Below, one piece after another: positions 17,758-25,756 of a stretch of 64,000 nucleotides of DNA. A program made the position numbers and the translations under genes. Position 1 is the stretch's first letter; every line of letters begins with the position of its first letter. Below the pieces are notes generated by a model that was not told where the DNA came from, did no database searches, and saw nothing but the letters and a program-made list of their open reading frames with translations. Origin of the DNA: Pontibacter ruber (GTDB lineage: Bacteria; Bacteroidota; Bacteroidia; Cytophagales; Hymenobacteraceae); contig NZ_JALPRR010000002.1 of the NCBI RefSeq assembly GCF_023630205.1, positions 1 to 64,000 on the forward strand, given 5' to 3'.

Positions 17758-18204
17758 GTGACTGAGTACATGGAAAACACAACACCTTTGCTTGATCTGG
17801 TAATGTTGGTAGATGATGATGCTACAACCAATTACCTTAACAAGCGCCTGCTGACCGAGATGAAGGTCGCAAAGAAAATATTGGTAGTGCAGAACGGACA
17901 AGAAGCGTTGGACTACATAACTAAAACATGTGGCGAAGTATCCGACCCGGAAAATAAATGCCCGGACCTGATCTTCCTCGACATTAAAATGCCGGTAATG
18001 GATGGGTTCTCTTTTCTGGATGAATACCACAAGCGTGGCTTAGATGCCGGTGATCATGTGATCATACTGATGCTTACTTCTTCGGCAAGTTTTTACGACC
18101 TGGAGCGATTGAAGAATTACCGCAAAGTTAAAAAGCATTACTCCAAAGCGCTGACAAGACATGATGTGCAGGAGGTAATGGACCAGTTTTTCAGCAACCG
18201 GTAA
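17758..18204 (+). CDS. single-domain response regulator (CheY-like)
   Basis: A 148-residue receiver domain with no output domain. The acidic pocket is VDDD (19-21), the phospho-acceptor is Asp75 in FLDIKMPVMDGF, the switch residues LTSS lie at 107-109 and Lys130 is the conserved lysine. The GTG at 17758 starts the longest frame; ATG at 17770 is an equally possible start. It resembles receivers that partner with hybrid or light-sensing kinases. It faces, across a shared terminator, a histidine kinase that is the last gene of the stressosome cluster, so the two are plausible partners. Confidence 0.85.
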   Translation: MTEYMENTTPLLDLVMLVDDDATTNYLNKRLLTEMKVAKKILVVQNGQEALDYITKTCGEVSDPENKCPDLIFLDIKMPVMDGFSFLDEYHKRGLDAGDHVIILMLTSSASFYDLERLKNYRKVKKHYSKALTRHDVQEVMDQFFSNR

Positions 18205-18222
18205 CCTGCCTTCTTTTAGAGC

Positions 18223-18264
18223 AAAAAAGCCTGCCACTCTTTGTAAACAGTGGCAGGCTTTTTT
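18223..18264. terminator. bidirectional terminator
   Basis: Perfect 16-bp stem (18223-18238/18249-18264) with A and T runs on the two sides, between the convergent response regulator and histidine kinase genes. Confidence 0.9.
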
Positions 18265-18272
18265 ATTTCTTA

Positions 18273-19625
18273 TCAGGCAAAGGTTAGCATTTCCTTGGCG
18301 GGCCAGGTAAACACAAACCGGGAGCCGCGCCCTTCCGACTGCACCCAGCAATCGCCCCCTTTGTTGCGCACGATCTTTCTGACCAGCGAGAGGCCTATGC
18401 CGGTGCTATCGGATCGAACAATGTCCTGCCCGAGTGCCTCAAACATTTCGAAGATGCGCTGCTGGTTGTCCCGGGAAATACCCGGGCCATTATCCTGAAC
18501 TACAAACTGCAGCCAGTCGGCGTGCTGCGTGTACTGAATCTGTATCAGACCCTCAGCCGGGTTGTCGTGGTATTTGATCGCGTTTCCGATCAGGTTACTG
18601 AAGACCTGTTGCAGGTAAATACGCTCAGTCTCCAGTACCGGTAGATCATGCTGTATTTCGATGCGCATGCCTTTGGGTATCTGCAGCAAACCGATGATCT
18701 CGTACAAAAGCTCCTGCACATCTGTCTTCGTTTTCGGGATATTATGGCGGCCGGCAAGCGAATAGGAGAGTATGCCCAACACGAGTTGGTCCATTTTAAG
18801 CGCCTGTTCACGAAGCATCGGAAAGATCTCTTTTGCCTCTTCTATGTTTTCGGATTCCAGGCAGGCTTCCAGCACTACGGCCAGCGCATTGATATTCTGT
18901 AACGGTGCCCTAAGGTCATGTGACACCGTATGGGCAAAATCATCCAGGTCTTTGTTGGTGCGTTCCAGCTGCGCATTTTTAAGATCCCGCTCCTTCAACA
19001 GCTCCCTGATATCATTGTTAGATTGCTGCAGCTTTTCATTCAGAAGCCTGTTTTCCTGCAGCTTTTGCTGGACGACCTGGTTGCGCTCCCGCAGCTGCTC
19101 CAGCAGTTCCAGCAACTGCATGTTCTGGCGCTTTATCTCGGCATAAGGCGATACGTAAGCATCCTGGTCAAATTCATAGGTCCAGGCCTCGGCAACAGAT
19201 TTTGTTACAGTAGGTGCGTTATGCGGCAGCCGGATGCGGAGGGTTACCCGGGTGCCCTTCTCAAACTCGCTCTCGATGTGAAAGTAATCGACCAGCTTAC
19301 GGGAATTAAGTATGCCCGTGCCTTTTCCCAGCGCGGTGCCGATGCTGCGGTTTAGGAGCTGGTCTATGTTGCCGATACCTCTGCCACGGTCCGACACGAT
19401 GGCCTGCAGGAAATGAATTCCGGCTTCTTCCATAACGCCGTACACGATCTGCCCGCTGCCCACATGCTCTACTACGTTGCGGCATATCTCAGATACGGCA
19501 GTTGCAAACTTGGTCTGGCTACCCATTGCTATGCCCAAACGCTCTGAAAGCTGCTTTGCCCGTTTATAGGCCAGCACAACATCCAGCTCGTTGTTTATGT
19601 TTATCTTGAGAATATTTCTGGACAT
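18273..19625 (-). CDS. RsbT-like ATPase fused to sensor histidine kinase
   Basis: A 450-residue cytosolic protein with three parts: residues 1-135 form an RsbT/SpoIIAB-type GHKL ATPase (SEICRNVVEHV N-box, SDRGRGIGN G1-box, KGTGILNSRKLVD); 155-228 is a coiled coil; 229-450 is a HisKA plus HATPase_c kinase with His236 (TVSHDLRAPLQ), Asn348 and DNGPGI (378-383). It lacks a membrane or PAS domain, so its input probably comes through the N-terminal switch-kinase-like domain. It is the last of five tightly packed genes after rsbR, rsbS, rsbT and the phosphatase (6-bp gap). Confidence 0.85.
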   Translation of the reverse strand: MSRNILKININNELDVVLAYKRAKQLSERLGIAMGSQTKFATAVSEICRNVVEHVGSGQIVYGVMEEAGIHFLQAIVSDRGRGIGNIDQLLNRSIGTALGKGTGILNSRKLVDYFHIESEFEKGTRVTLRIRLPHNAPTVTKSVAEAWTYEFDQDAYVSPYAEIKRQNMQLLELLEQLRERNQVVQQKLQENRLLNEKLQQSNNDIRELLKERDLKNAQLERTNKDLDDFAHTVSHDLRAPLQNINALAVVLEACLESENIEEAKEIFPMLREQALKMDQLVLGILSYSLAGRHNIPKTKTDVQELLYEIIGLLQIPKGMRIEIQHDLPVLETERIYLQQVFSNLIGNAIKYHDNPAEGLIQIQYTQHADWLQFVVQDNGPGISRDNQQRIFEMFEALGQDIVRSDSTGIGLSLVRKIVRNKGGDCWVQSEGRGSRFVFTWPAKEMLTFA

Positions 19626-19631
19626 AGCTCC

Positions 19632-20672
19632 TTATACCTTATTTCTAACTACCATTACAAGCGTATCATCTGTCTGCCGGCTGAACTCTTTAAAGAGTAC
19701 GGCTGCTATGGTGGTAGGGTCGTGGTTCAGTATGCCGGGGTATTTGTTCAAATCCCACCTGGAGCGGAGCCCGTCGGAGTGCAGTACAAGCGTACGGGAG
19801 TTATTCCACTCTGCTACCTGGTTGTTGAGCGTTGTGGGGATGTTATGCCCGAGAATGCCATTGTACGAAATAATGTTCCGGCAGGTAGTAGCCTGCTTGC
19901 CACCTTCGGGGCAGAAAATTTTGCCGGCAATGTTGCCCACGCCGCAGTAGCTGATCTGGTTGCGCGCAACGTTGATGTGAGCGATGGAGCCAACTGCTCC
20001 CCGGGTGCGCCGGATTAAAGTATGGATCAGGCGCAGGTTAACAGGAAGATCGCTTTTATAGTTACTCTGGAAGACCTGGGCAGCCAACTGGCTTGCTTCG
20101 TTTGCATTTGCACCGTGGCCCAGACCATCCAGGGCAATCAGGTACAGGTTGTTGCCTTCTTCGATTATTGCATAACCGTCGCCGCAGAGCTGCTCACCGG
20201 GTTTAGGTACCATAACAACGCCTGTTTCGAAACGACTCTGCCGTTGCGGAGGGTGCACTTGTCCGGCTGCTCTGTGTACCCTGGATAAAATAATAGTGCC
20301 ACTCCCTGGTTGTGAATAAAGATCGAACTCATCGGACTGGCGTTTGATGGCGCCCAGCCCTTCGCCGGCCGTACCGGTGGTAGAGATTCCATCCTGCATC
20401 ATGCGGCGCGGCTCACTCATGCCCGGGCCATTGTCGAGGCAGATAATTTCCAGGGCGGATGCTTTTTCTCCGATGGTCTTTACCAGCAACTCGCCTCCCT
20501 GCGGCGAATGCTTCACCAGGTTAGAGGCCATTTCGGAAACAATGATATTGATCTTGCCCACCTCTGAAGCGGAAAAGCCCAGACCTTCGGCAAGTCGGGC
20601 AATATCACGCTTTAGTATGTTGGCAAAGCTTCTGTCAGGTAGAGTATAGCGCTGGTGGTGATTAACGTCCAT
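19632..20672 (-). CDS. RsbT-like ATPase fused to PP2C-type phosphatase (RsbX-like)
   Basis: A 346-residue two-domain protein. Residues 1-135 are a GHKL ATPase (SEMASNLVKHS with Asn51; LDNGPGMSE at 80-87; GEGLGAIKRQSDEF). Residues 150-346 are a SpoIIE/RsbX-type PP2C phosphatase with metal ligands Asp165 (GDGYAI), Asp182 (DGLGHG) and Asp300 (HSDGLR), then TDDTLVMVV. RsbX resets phosphorylated RsbR and RsbS in Bacillus; the same task is likely here. Its start overlaps rsbT by 11 bp. Confidence 0.85.
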   Translation of the reverse strand: MDVNHHQRYTLPDRSFANILKRDIARLAEGLGFSASEVGKINIIVSEMASNLVKHSPQGGELLVKTIGEKASALEIICLDNGPGMSEPRRMMQDGISTTGTAGEGLGAIKRQSDEFDLYSQPGSGTIILSRVHRAAGQVHPPQRQSRFETGVVMVPKPGEQLCGDGYAIIEEGNNLYLIALDGLGHGANANEASQLAAQVFQSNYKSDLPVNLRLIHTLIRRTRGAVGSIAHINVARNQISYCGVGNIAGKIFCPEGGKQATTCRNIISYNGILGHNIPTTLNNQVAEWNNSRTLVLHSDGLRSRWDLNKYPGILNHDPTTIAAVLFKEFSRQTDDTLVMVVRNKV

Positions 20673-21075
20673 GTTTCCAGTGTATGACGGTAACAGTAGT
20701 ACCCTGGCCCGGCGTGCTGCTGATGTTGAACTCGTTTACAAGGCGCCTGGCACCGGGTAGCCCCAACCCCAGGCTTTTGCCCGTCGAGAATCCATCCTGC
20801 ATAGCCTGCTGCACGTTCTCAATGCCGGGGCCTTCGTCTACAAATGTTAATCTTACGCCACTTTGCGCATTTTTGCTGATAATTTCGAGGATAACTTTTC
20901 CGCCGCTGGCATATTTAAGCATGTTACGTACCAGCTCGCTGGCGGCTGTGATGAGCTTTGTCTGGTTAACAAGGCTCATGCCGATTTTGGTGGCATATTC
21001 CCGCACCCGATTCCGGAAAGGCACTACGTCCTGCTCCCGCACGATCTGCATCGTGTCTTTAGTCAGTGTAATCAT
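20662..21075 (-). CDS. rsbT: switch kinase RsbT
   Basis: A 137-residue GHKL ATPase/kinase. ASELVRNML contains the N-box Asn51, DEGPGIENV is the G1 box and GKSLGLGLPGARRL the G2/lid region, all intact. In Bacillus, RsbT is held by the RsbR/RsbS stressosome and phosphorylates their STAS domains on stress, then leaves to activate a partner. Here it overlaps rsbS by 17 bp and the phosphatase gene by 11 bp, giving translational coupling. Confidence 0.88.
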   Translation of the reverse strand: MITLTKDTMQIVREQDVVPFRNRVREYATKIGMSLVNQTKLITAASELVRNMLKYASGGKVILEIISKNAQSGVRLTFVDEGPGIENVQQAMQDGFSTGKSLGLGLPGARRLVNEFNISSTPGQGTTVTVIHWKHGR

Positions 21076-21472
21076 CCGGGGATTGCTCTTCTTCGTCCTC
21101 GCTCTGCGGTGCGTATAGGTCTATTTTCTTTTGTAACAATTCCATGCCTTTCTCCACATCCAGGGCAGTATAAACGCCCTGCAGTGTCAGGCCTAACTCT
21201 ACAAGCGTAATGGCAACGGCAGGCTGCATGCCTACCACTACGGTTTCGGCATCCATAATGCGCGACATGGAGGCAATGTTGCCCAGAATACGACCCATAA
21301 AAGAGTCAACGATGCTTACAGCAGAAATATCGATCAATACACCGCGGGCACCCGTCTTGCTGACCATGTTGATCAGGTCGCTTTCGAGGTTAAGGGCCAG
21401 CCTATCGTAGAGGTCCACCTGTATGGTGACCAGCAGAAAGGAGCCCATTTTCAGGATAGGTATTCTTTCCAT
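21059..21472 (-). CDS. rsbS: stressosome scaffold RsbS (STAS protein)
   Basis: A 137-residue STAS domain. The conserved phosphorylation loop is IDISAVSIVDSFMGR with Ser57, matching Ser59 of Bacillus RsbS. The family extends about 120 residues; here an acidic tail (SEDEEEQSPDDYTD) is added, encoded partly within the overlap with rsbT. It lies 4 bp after rsbR. Confidence 0.88.
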   Translation of the reverse strand: MERIPILKMGSFLLVTIQVDLYDRLALNLESDLINMVSKTGARGVLIDISAVSIVDSFMGRILGNIASMSRIMDAETVVVGMQPAVAITLVELGLTLQGVYTALDVEKGMELLQKKIDLYAPQSEDEEEQSPDDYTD

Positions 21473-21476
21473 TCTG

Positions 21477-22346
21477 TTACTTTAGTGAACGGCTGTTCCC
21501 AGCTTTTCTTACCTCTATATTCAGCATACCAAAGGCAAGTTGCAAAGCGCTGGCCAGGGAAGCTTTTGTTTTGATGTTGGACAGGTCAATGCCCAGGTGC
21601 ACGATCGTCTGTGCGATCTCGGCACGCACACCACTGATGATACATTCGGCACCCATCAGGCGGGTAGCGCTTACAGTTTTGATCAGGTGTTGTGCCACAA
21701 GCGAGTCTACAGCCGGTACGCCGGAGATATCAAGTATGGCAATGCTGCTGCCGGTATTCACGATCTCCTGCAACAGGTTTTCCATCACGATCTGGGTACG
21801 GGAGCTGTCGAGGGTGCCGATGATAGGAAGTGCCAGGATGCCGTCCCATACGCGGATAACCGGAGTTGAAATCTCGTTGATCTCGTCTGTCTGGCGAAGT
21901 ATAACTTCTTCGCGACCTTTCAGGTAGGTTTCGAAGGTAGTCAGAGCCAGGTTGTCAAGCAGTTTGTTTACCATCAGAATTTCCCGGTAAAGCACTTCTG
22001 GCTGGTTGCGGCGCTCCTGCTCCAGTGTATCTGTCAAAGCCTGTTTCAGGCTCAGCACATACATGTTGGTTTCGCGCGGAGAAAAGCCCTGGCGCGCTCT
22101 TGTTACCGAAACATCGCTCAGAATATCGGTGATCTGCTCATACTCAGAGCTGTAAACATTTTCGAAGTTGCCGTTTGAAATGGCTTTCAGCAATGCTTCC
22201 AATAGTTCTTCTGATTGCCTGCGCAGTTCTTCATTTGAGATCAGGTCATCGCGCAGCGCCTCATCGGCTAACTGGTTGTTCATCCATGATTCCAGAATCT
22301 CTCTTTTCTTTCTTTGCAGAAGCTGTGCTGTGTTGTTGTTATCCAT
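21477..22346 (-). CDS. rsbR: stressosome sensor RsbR
   Basis: A 289-residue RsbR paralogue: a helical N-terminal sensor region (1-155; no haem or flavin motif recognised) and a C-terminal STAS domain. The two phospho-sites correspond to Bacillus Thr171 and Thr205: the first is Ser215 (DISGVPAVDS) rather than Thr, the second is Thr247 (EIAQTIVHLGI). The ATG at 22346 is used because the 71 codons upstream look non-coding. First gene of the five-gene cluster, and the only apparent sensor in it. Confidence 0.87.
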   Translation of the reverse strand: MDNNNTAQLLQRKKREILESWMNNQLADEALRDDLISNEELRRQSEELLEALLKAISNGNFENVYSSEYEQITDILSDVSVTRARQGFSPRETNMYVLSLKQALTDTLEQERRNQPEVLYREILMVNKLLDNLALTTFETYLKGREEVILRQTDEINEISTPVIRVWDGILALPIIGTLDSSRTQIVMENLLQEIVNTGSSIAILDISGVPAVDSLVAQHLIKTVSATRLMGAECIISGVRAEIAQTIVHLGIDLSNIKTKASLASALQLAFGMLNIEVRKAGNSRSLK

Positions 22347-22688
22347 TTGCTTGTTTGAATGGTGTGAGAACGTGCTCTGTAAAATAGCTGAATAAATTGA
22401 TTGATCCGAAAAAGGATTATTCTTCAGCAGACAATGCTTTAAAGGTACAAAAAAATGTTTTAATCGATGCAGTACGTATTTCAACGCTAAAAGTAGAGAA
22501 TGGTGCAGGTATAAACAGTATTTGCCGCAGTACCATGTTGAGTTACCTGCATATGCCATACTTTGAGCTTGTGCAACTACTTTAATTTAACAGCCAGGTA
22601 AACTGGTCGTATACTTTCAGGTAAAGTAACAGACGGCATACACGTACGATGCTTTGTTACCTGTTACGGTTGATTTATAGATGCTTGT
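22347..22688. other. divergent intergenic region
   Basis: 342 bp between rsbR and the DUF4136 lipoprotein. It must hold two divergent promoters, but I see no good TTTG/TAnnTTTG pair. Apparent frames here are extensions or shadows. A degenerate TATACTT heptamer and short inverted repeats are present. Confidence 0.4.
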
Positions 22689-23240
22689 ATGGATATGAAT
22701 AAGATCTCTTTCAGATACCTGTGGCTGCTGACCTTGTGTCTGCTGGCATGTTCTCCTATTACGATCCTGGATACGGAGTCGGAGGATGACTTTCATTTGG
22801 CCAACTACAAGACCTTCGACTTTTATGAAGTAGAAACAAGCGGTGATGCCATCGGGCCGGAGTATAAAGAACAGCTTGATTATCTGAAGCAGGAAATAGA
22901 AGCGCAACTGAAAACCCGTGGGCTTACCCGCAGCAGCGCTAACCCCGACCTGAAAGTGAACATGGGCATTGTGCTGGCTGAAAAAGTACAAACCCGGGAA
23001 ACAGATATCAGGACCGACGGACCTCGCTACATGGGGCAGCGGCGCTATACCTGGAAAAGCCAGGAGGTAGAGGTAGGCCGTTACAAGGAAGGAACCCTGT
23101 CGGTGCACCTGGTGGATAATAGCAATAACGAAATGGTATGGCAGGGAGCGGCAGAAAGCATCGTGCCGGAAGACCCGGGTAAACAGCAACGCCGCATAGC
23201 GGAAGGAGTACAGAAACTGATTGCAAGTATACCGCAGTAG
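22689..23240 (+). CDS. DUF4136-type lipoprotein
   Basis: A 183-residue lipoprotein with lipobox LLAC (Cys21). The mature part starts with an acidic stretch, then YKTFDFYE and an alternating DPDLKVNMGIVLAEK segment and a C-terminal VWQGAAES...RRIAEGVQKLIASIP, the pattern I associate with DUF4136 proteins. Such proteins are surface or periplasmic and of unknown function. It stands alone, with a repeat-containing gap downstream. Confidence 0.7.
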   Translation: MDMNKISFRYLWLLTLCLLACSPITILDTESEDDFHLANYKTFDFYEVETSGDAIGPEYKEQLDYLKQEIEAQLKTRGLTRSSANPDLKVNMGIVLAEKVQTRETDIRTDGPRYMGQRRYTWKSQEVEVGRYKEGTLSVHLVDNSNNEMVWQGAAESIVPEDPGKQQRRIAEGVQKLIASIPQ

Positions 23241-23282
23241 GAAGGGAGGGTATACTTTAGAGCAATTTGTTTCTCTTTTACA

Positions 23283-23362
23283 TAGTGTTCAAAAGTAGCT
23301 CTTGCTGTGTGTTCTCACTAGCAAGCAAATTAGAGTATAGTTGTTGAAAGTACTAGCAACGG
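23283..23362. repeat. intergenic hairpin repeat (TTGCTGTGTG family)
   Basis: Two hairpins (CTTGCTGTG...CTAGCAAG and GTTGTTG...AGCAAC). Related copies lie at 25632-25712 and, inverted, at 34378-34500. Confidence 0.6.
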
Positions 23363-23373
23363 CGGGATACACT

Positions 23374-23667
23374 TTACTTATTAACTATTAACCATCTCAG
23401 AAGTAAGAATAATGACAACGCCAAAATCAGCAAAGTCATTAAACTAAACATGTACAAACGCTGATAATTATTAAAGACTAATAGAAATATAAACAGAAGT
23501 ACAGCAACATATCCTAGCTGTACCATTATCTCTTTAACATTATATGTCCTGTTCATTATCATGAAATAAACCTTAGCATAGATAAAGAACGGAAGCCAGA
23601 AAGCGCAAATAACAGAGATATAGAGAACAGCTTCTGTGTTTAATAAACAATTTATAGTTAGCCCCAA
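23374..23667 (-). CDS. small membrane protein, unknown
   Basis: A 97-residue, AT-rich gene. Three hydrophobic segments are visible (about 10-32, 48-67 and 72-92), separated by a short basic loop (MNRTYNVKEI). No motif is recognised. It lies in a low-GC patch with the next gene, between repeats and the tRNA cluster, so the pair may be an acquired insert. Confidence 0.5.
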   Translation of the reverse strand: MGLTINCLLNTEAVLYISVICAFWLPFFIYAKVYFMIMNRTYNVKEIMVQLGYVAVLLFIFLLVFNNYQRLYMFSLMTLLILALSLFLLLRWLIVNK

Positions 23668-23763
23668 GACAAATTCAGATTTGATTTATTATTAGTTTTA
23701 GTTACACCCTAAAGGCTAAGCTATAAAGCGCCTTAGAGCTTTTTTAGGTGTAGCTAGGCAAGT

Positions 23764-24306
23764 CTATTTTTTTATGGATGTTACTTCAGCTATCAATTTT
23801 TTATTTCCAAGTAACATTGCGACTGGAATGCTAATTATTGAAAAAGCAATAATTAATCCAAGGTACATCAATGATGGCATCAAAACATGTTCATTAAAAT
23901 TTTGCACCTCCTTTTCTTCACAATAGATATTACTTTCGGGGTTTTTCCTGTTATACAAAATACATATTTCATCACCAACTTGCCCACGGAAGGTATGGAA
24001 AGAGCTACCAGTGAATTTTTTGTCATTAACTTTAAAAGTGTAAGTAGCATAATGTGCTCCACGTCCTGTAGCTTTGTCAACAACAAGTCCAGTTGTTTCT
24101 CCTACATTGCTAAAAACCTCATTCCTTTTATTGTTATTCGAAGTAACGCTGTAATAAAGAAAGCCACATATTAAAGCGTAAAAGCATATCCATACAACAA
24201 TCGTACTTTTAAATAGCTTCAAAACCTTAGTCCAATCAATAAATCGCTTAGGTTTTCTGTTAAGACTTCTTCTTGCCTCTCGCCTTTGCCTTCTTATTTG
24301 TGACAT
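23764..24306 (-). CDS. two-helix membrane protein, DUF3592-like
   Basis: A 180-residue protein: a basic N-terminus (RRQRREARRSLNRKPKR), helix 1 at about 32-52, an extracytoplasmic beta-type domain (ETTGLVVDKATG...YATYTFKVNDKKFTGSSF...GDEICILYNRKNPESNIY) and helix 2 at about 145-168. The VGDEI-x-ILYNxKNPE pattern resembles DUF3592-family proteins. A TATTTTTG -7 box (complement of 24327-24334) lies about 20 bp upstream. AT-rich relative to the flanks. Confidence 0.6.
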   Translation of the reverse strand: MSQIRRQRREARRSLNRKPKRFIDWTKVLKLFKSTIVVWICFYALICGFLYYSVTSNNNKRNEVFSNVGETTGLVVDKATGRGAHYATYTFKVNDKKFTGSSFHTFRGQVGDEICILYNRKNPESNIYCEEKEVQNFNEHVLMPSLMYLGLIIAFSIISIPVAMLLGNKKLIAEVTSIKK

Positions 24307-24540
24307 TTCTTTATTGTTTTGCCAAACAAAAATATAGCAGTAAACATATGCCTATCTGCACAAAGTGCGGTATAGCTTAATAAATATAGTAAAAGAAAGA
24401 TGAAGTAGAGCAGAACTGCCACGAATTCAACAGCAGAGGTGGGGTAAAAAAGCTTTATACTTAATAAGTATAATTCAGGCTTCTGGAGCGTATTCTTATA
24501 CTTCTGAACCCTGTAATTCTGGGACGGTAGCCTAAAAATA

Positions 24541-24572
24541 AAAAGGCCTCCTACGTGAGCAGAAGGCCTTTA
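24541..24572 (-). terminator. terminator of the tRNA cluster
   Basis: Stem AAAGGCC/GGCCTTT (24542-24548/24565-24571) followed on the minus strand by T-rich sequence, just after the last tRNA. Confidence 0.75.
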
Positions 24573-24580
24573 ATTTCTGT

Positions 24581-24653
24581 CGGAGTGGCGGGATTCGAAC
24601 CCACGACCTCCAGCACCCCATGCTGGCGCGATACCAGGCTACGCTACACCCCG
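24581..24653 (-). tRNA. tRNA-Pro (anticodon GGG)
   Basis: Complete cloverleaf on the minus strand: acceptor CGGGGTG pairs with CACTCCG, T-loop TTCGAAT, anticodon stem CCAGC/GCTGG with loop ATGGGGT, so anticodon GGG. CCA is not encoded. Confidence 0.95.
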
Positions 24654-24673
24654 GAAATCTATAGCAAAATAAA

Positions 24674-24698
24674 AGCCTTGCATCAAAAATGCAAGGCT
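24674..24698 (-). terminator. hairpin between tRNAs
   Basis: AGCCTTGCAT/ATGCAAGGCT, 5-nt loop. Same stem core as the next hairpin; may terminate or guide processing. Confidence 0.6.
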
Positions 24699-24708
24699 AA
24701 AATTAAGT

Positions 24709-24781
24709 CGGGGTGGCAGGATTCGAACCTACGACCTCCACATCCCAAATGTGGCGCGATACCGGGCTACGCTACACCCCG
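24709..24781 (-). tRNA. tRNA-Pro (anticodon TGG)
   Basis: Cloverleaf intact: acceptor CGGGGTG/CACCCCG, T-loop TTCGAAT, anticodon stem CCACA/TGTGG with loop TTTGGGA, so anticodon TGG. Very similar in body to the neighbouring tRNA-Pro, pointing to local duplication. Confidence 0.95.
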
Positions 24782-24794
24782 AACTTTAGAAGCT

Positions 24795-24822
24795 AAAAGC
24801 CTTGCACTTTCACAAGGCTTTT
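24795..24822 (-). terminator. hairpin between tRNAs
   Basis: AAAAGCCTTG/CAAGGCTTTT with an 8-nt loop, directly after the tRNA-Arg on the minus strand. Confidence 0.65.
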
Positions 24823-24832
24823 ATACTTCTGG

Positions 24833-24906
24833 TGCACCCGAGAGGATTCGAACCCCTAACCCTCGGAGCCGAAATCCGATATTCTATCCAGTTGAACTAC
24901 GGGTGC
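24833..24906 (-). tRNA. tRNA-Arg (anticodon TCG)
   Basis: Cloverleaf intact: acceptor GCACCCG/CGGGTGC, D-arm AGTTCAACTGGATAGAAT, anticodon stem TCGGA/TCCGA with loop TTTCGGC, so anticodon TCG. First gene of the three-tRNA cluster. Confidence 0.95.
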
Positions 24907-25091
24907 AAGACGTGTGCAAAAATAGGAACTCTGCGGATAAAAGGAAACTTCCTTTGTGAAAATTATCCAGCTTTTGCTTAAAAAAACGTAAGCCGCTGGT
25001 AGCTTGATACTTCTTCTCTAAACAATCCTTATACCCCGGCGGTTTTCCAGCGTAAGAAAATAGATTTAAACCAAATCAGGAGAAAAGAGCT

Positions 25092-25508
25092 ATGGAAAAA
25101 GTGTATACGGCAGAGGTAACTGCCACAGGCGGCCGCAGAGGCCATGTAAAATCATCGGATGGTGTGTTGGATATGCCTATGTCCGTGCCGGAAGGAGTAG
25201 GCGGAAATGGCAAGAGCACCAACCCGGAACAGCTTTTTGCTGCAGGGTATGCTGCCTGTTTCCAGAGTGCGTTGCTCGTAGTGGCCGGCAAACATCACGA
25301 GCGCCTGCATCCTGAATCAACAGTTACAGCACATGTAGACCTGCTGAAACTCGACAACGGAGCTTATGGTTTAGGTGTAAAACTCGCTGTAGACCTGAAA
25401 GGAGTGGACAAGGAAAAAGCCCGCCAGATGGTGGACGAAGCGCATCAGATCTGCCCGTATTCCATAGGCGTGCAAGGCAATGTGGATGTGCAGCTGGAAG
25501 TCTTGTAA
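25092..25508 (+). CDS. ohr: organic hydroperoxide resistance protein
   Basis: A 138-residue Ohr/OsmC-family thiol peroxidase that reduces organic hydroperoxides with lipoyl-type cofactors. The two active cysteines are in YAACFQSALL (Cys56) and ICPYSIG (Cys119); GGRRGHVKSSDGVLDMPMS and GKSTNPEQLFAAGYA are the Ohr-subgroup signatures. Usual length. No OhrR regulator is adjacent. It converges on sucC across a perfect inverted repeat. Confidence 0.9.
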   Translation: MEKVYTAEVTATGGRRGHVKSSDGVLDMPMSVPEGVGGNGKSTNPEQLFAAGYAACFQSALLVVAGKHHERLHPESTVTAHVDLLKLDNGAYGLGVKLAVDLKGVDKEKARQMVDEAHQICPYSIGVQGNVDVQLEVL

Positions 25509-25756
25509 AGTTAGAGAGGTGGAGAGTTTGGGAGTTAGAAAATTAGAGGGTTAAAAAGTTAAAAAGTTAAAAGGTAGAAGAGGGCTTGGTAAAAACTGAC
25601 CTGCTATCTTTTTAAGCTACCATAATTATGGTTGCCCTTGCTGTGTGTTTTCACCAGCAAGTATAAAGGCGGCTGAAGTATAGGTTGTTGGTGAGAACAC
25701 CAACAACGGCTAAGAAGATTAACTCTCTAACTCTTTAACCCTCTTACTTTCTAACT
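25509..25756. repeat. intergenic repeats downstream of ohr
   Basis: Runs of GTTAGAGA/GTTAAAAA direct repeats at both ends (25510-25575, 25720-25755) enclose a TTGCTGTGTG-family unit (25632-25712) with stems CTTGCTG/CAGCAAG and GTTGTTGGTG/CACCAACAAC. No gene. Confidence 0.65.

Noticed and set aside
18273..19625. Frameshift or misassembly explaining the RsbT-kinase fusion
   Set aside because: The frame is continuous with a natural coiled-coil linker and both parts keep all motifs, so a real fusion is more likely.
22617..23189. 190-codon minus-strand frame opposite the DUF4136 lipoprotein
   Set aside because: The plus-strand gene has a lipobox and domain pattern; the antisense has none.
24555..24959. 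Plus-strand ORF with GFEPTTSS and GWQDSNLRPPHPKCGAIPGYATPR phrases
   Set aside because: It is the antisense translation of three tRNA genes, a well-known false ORF type.
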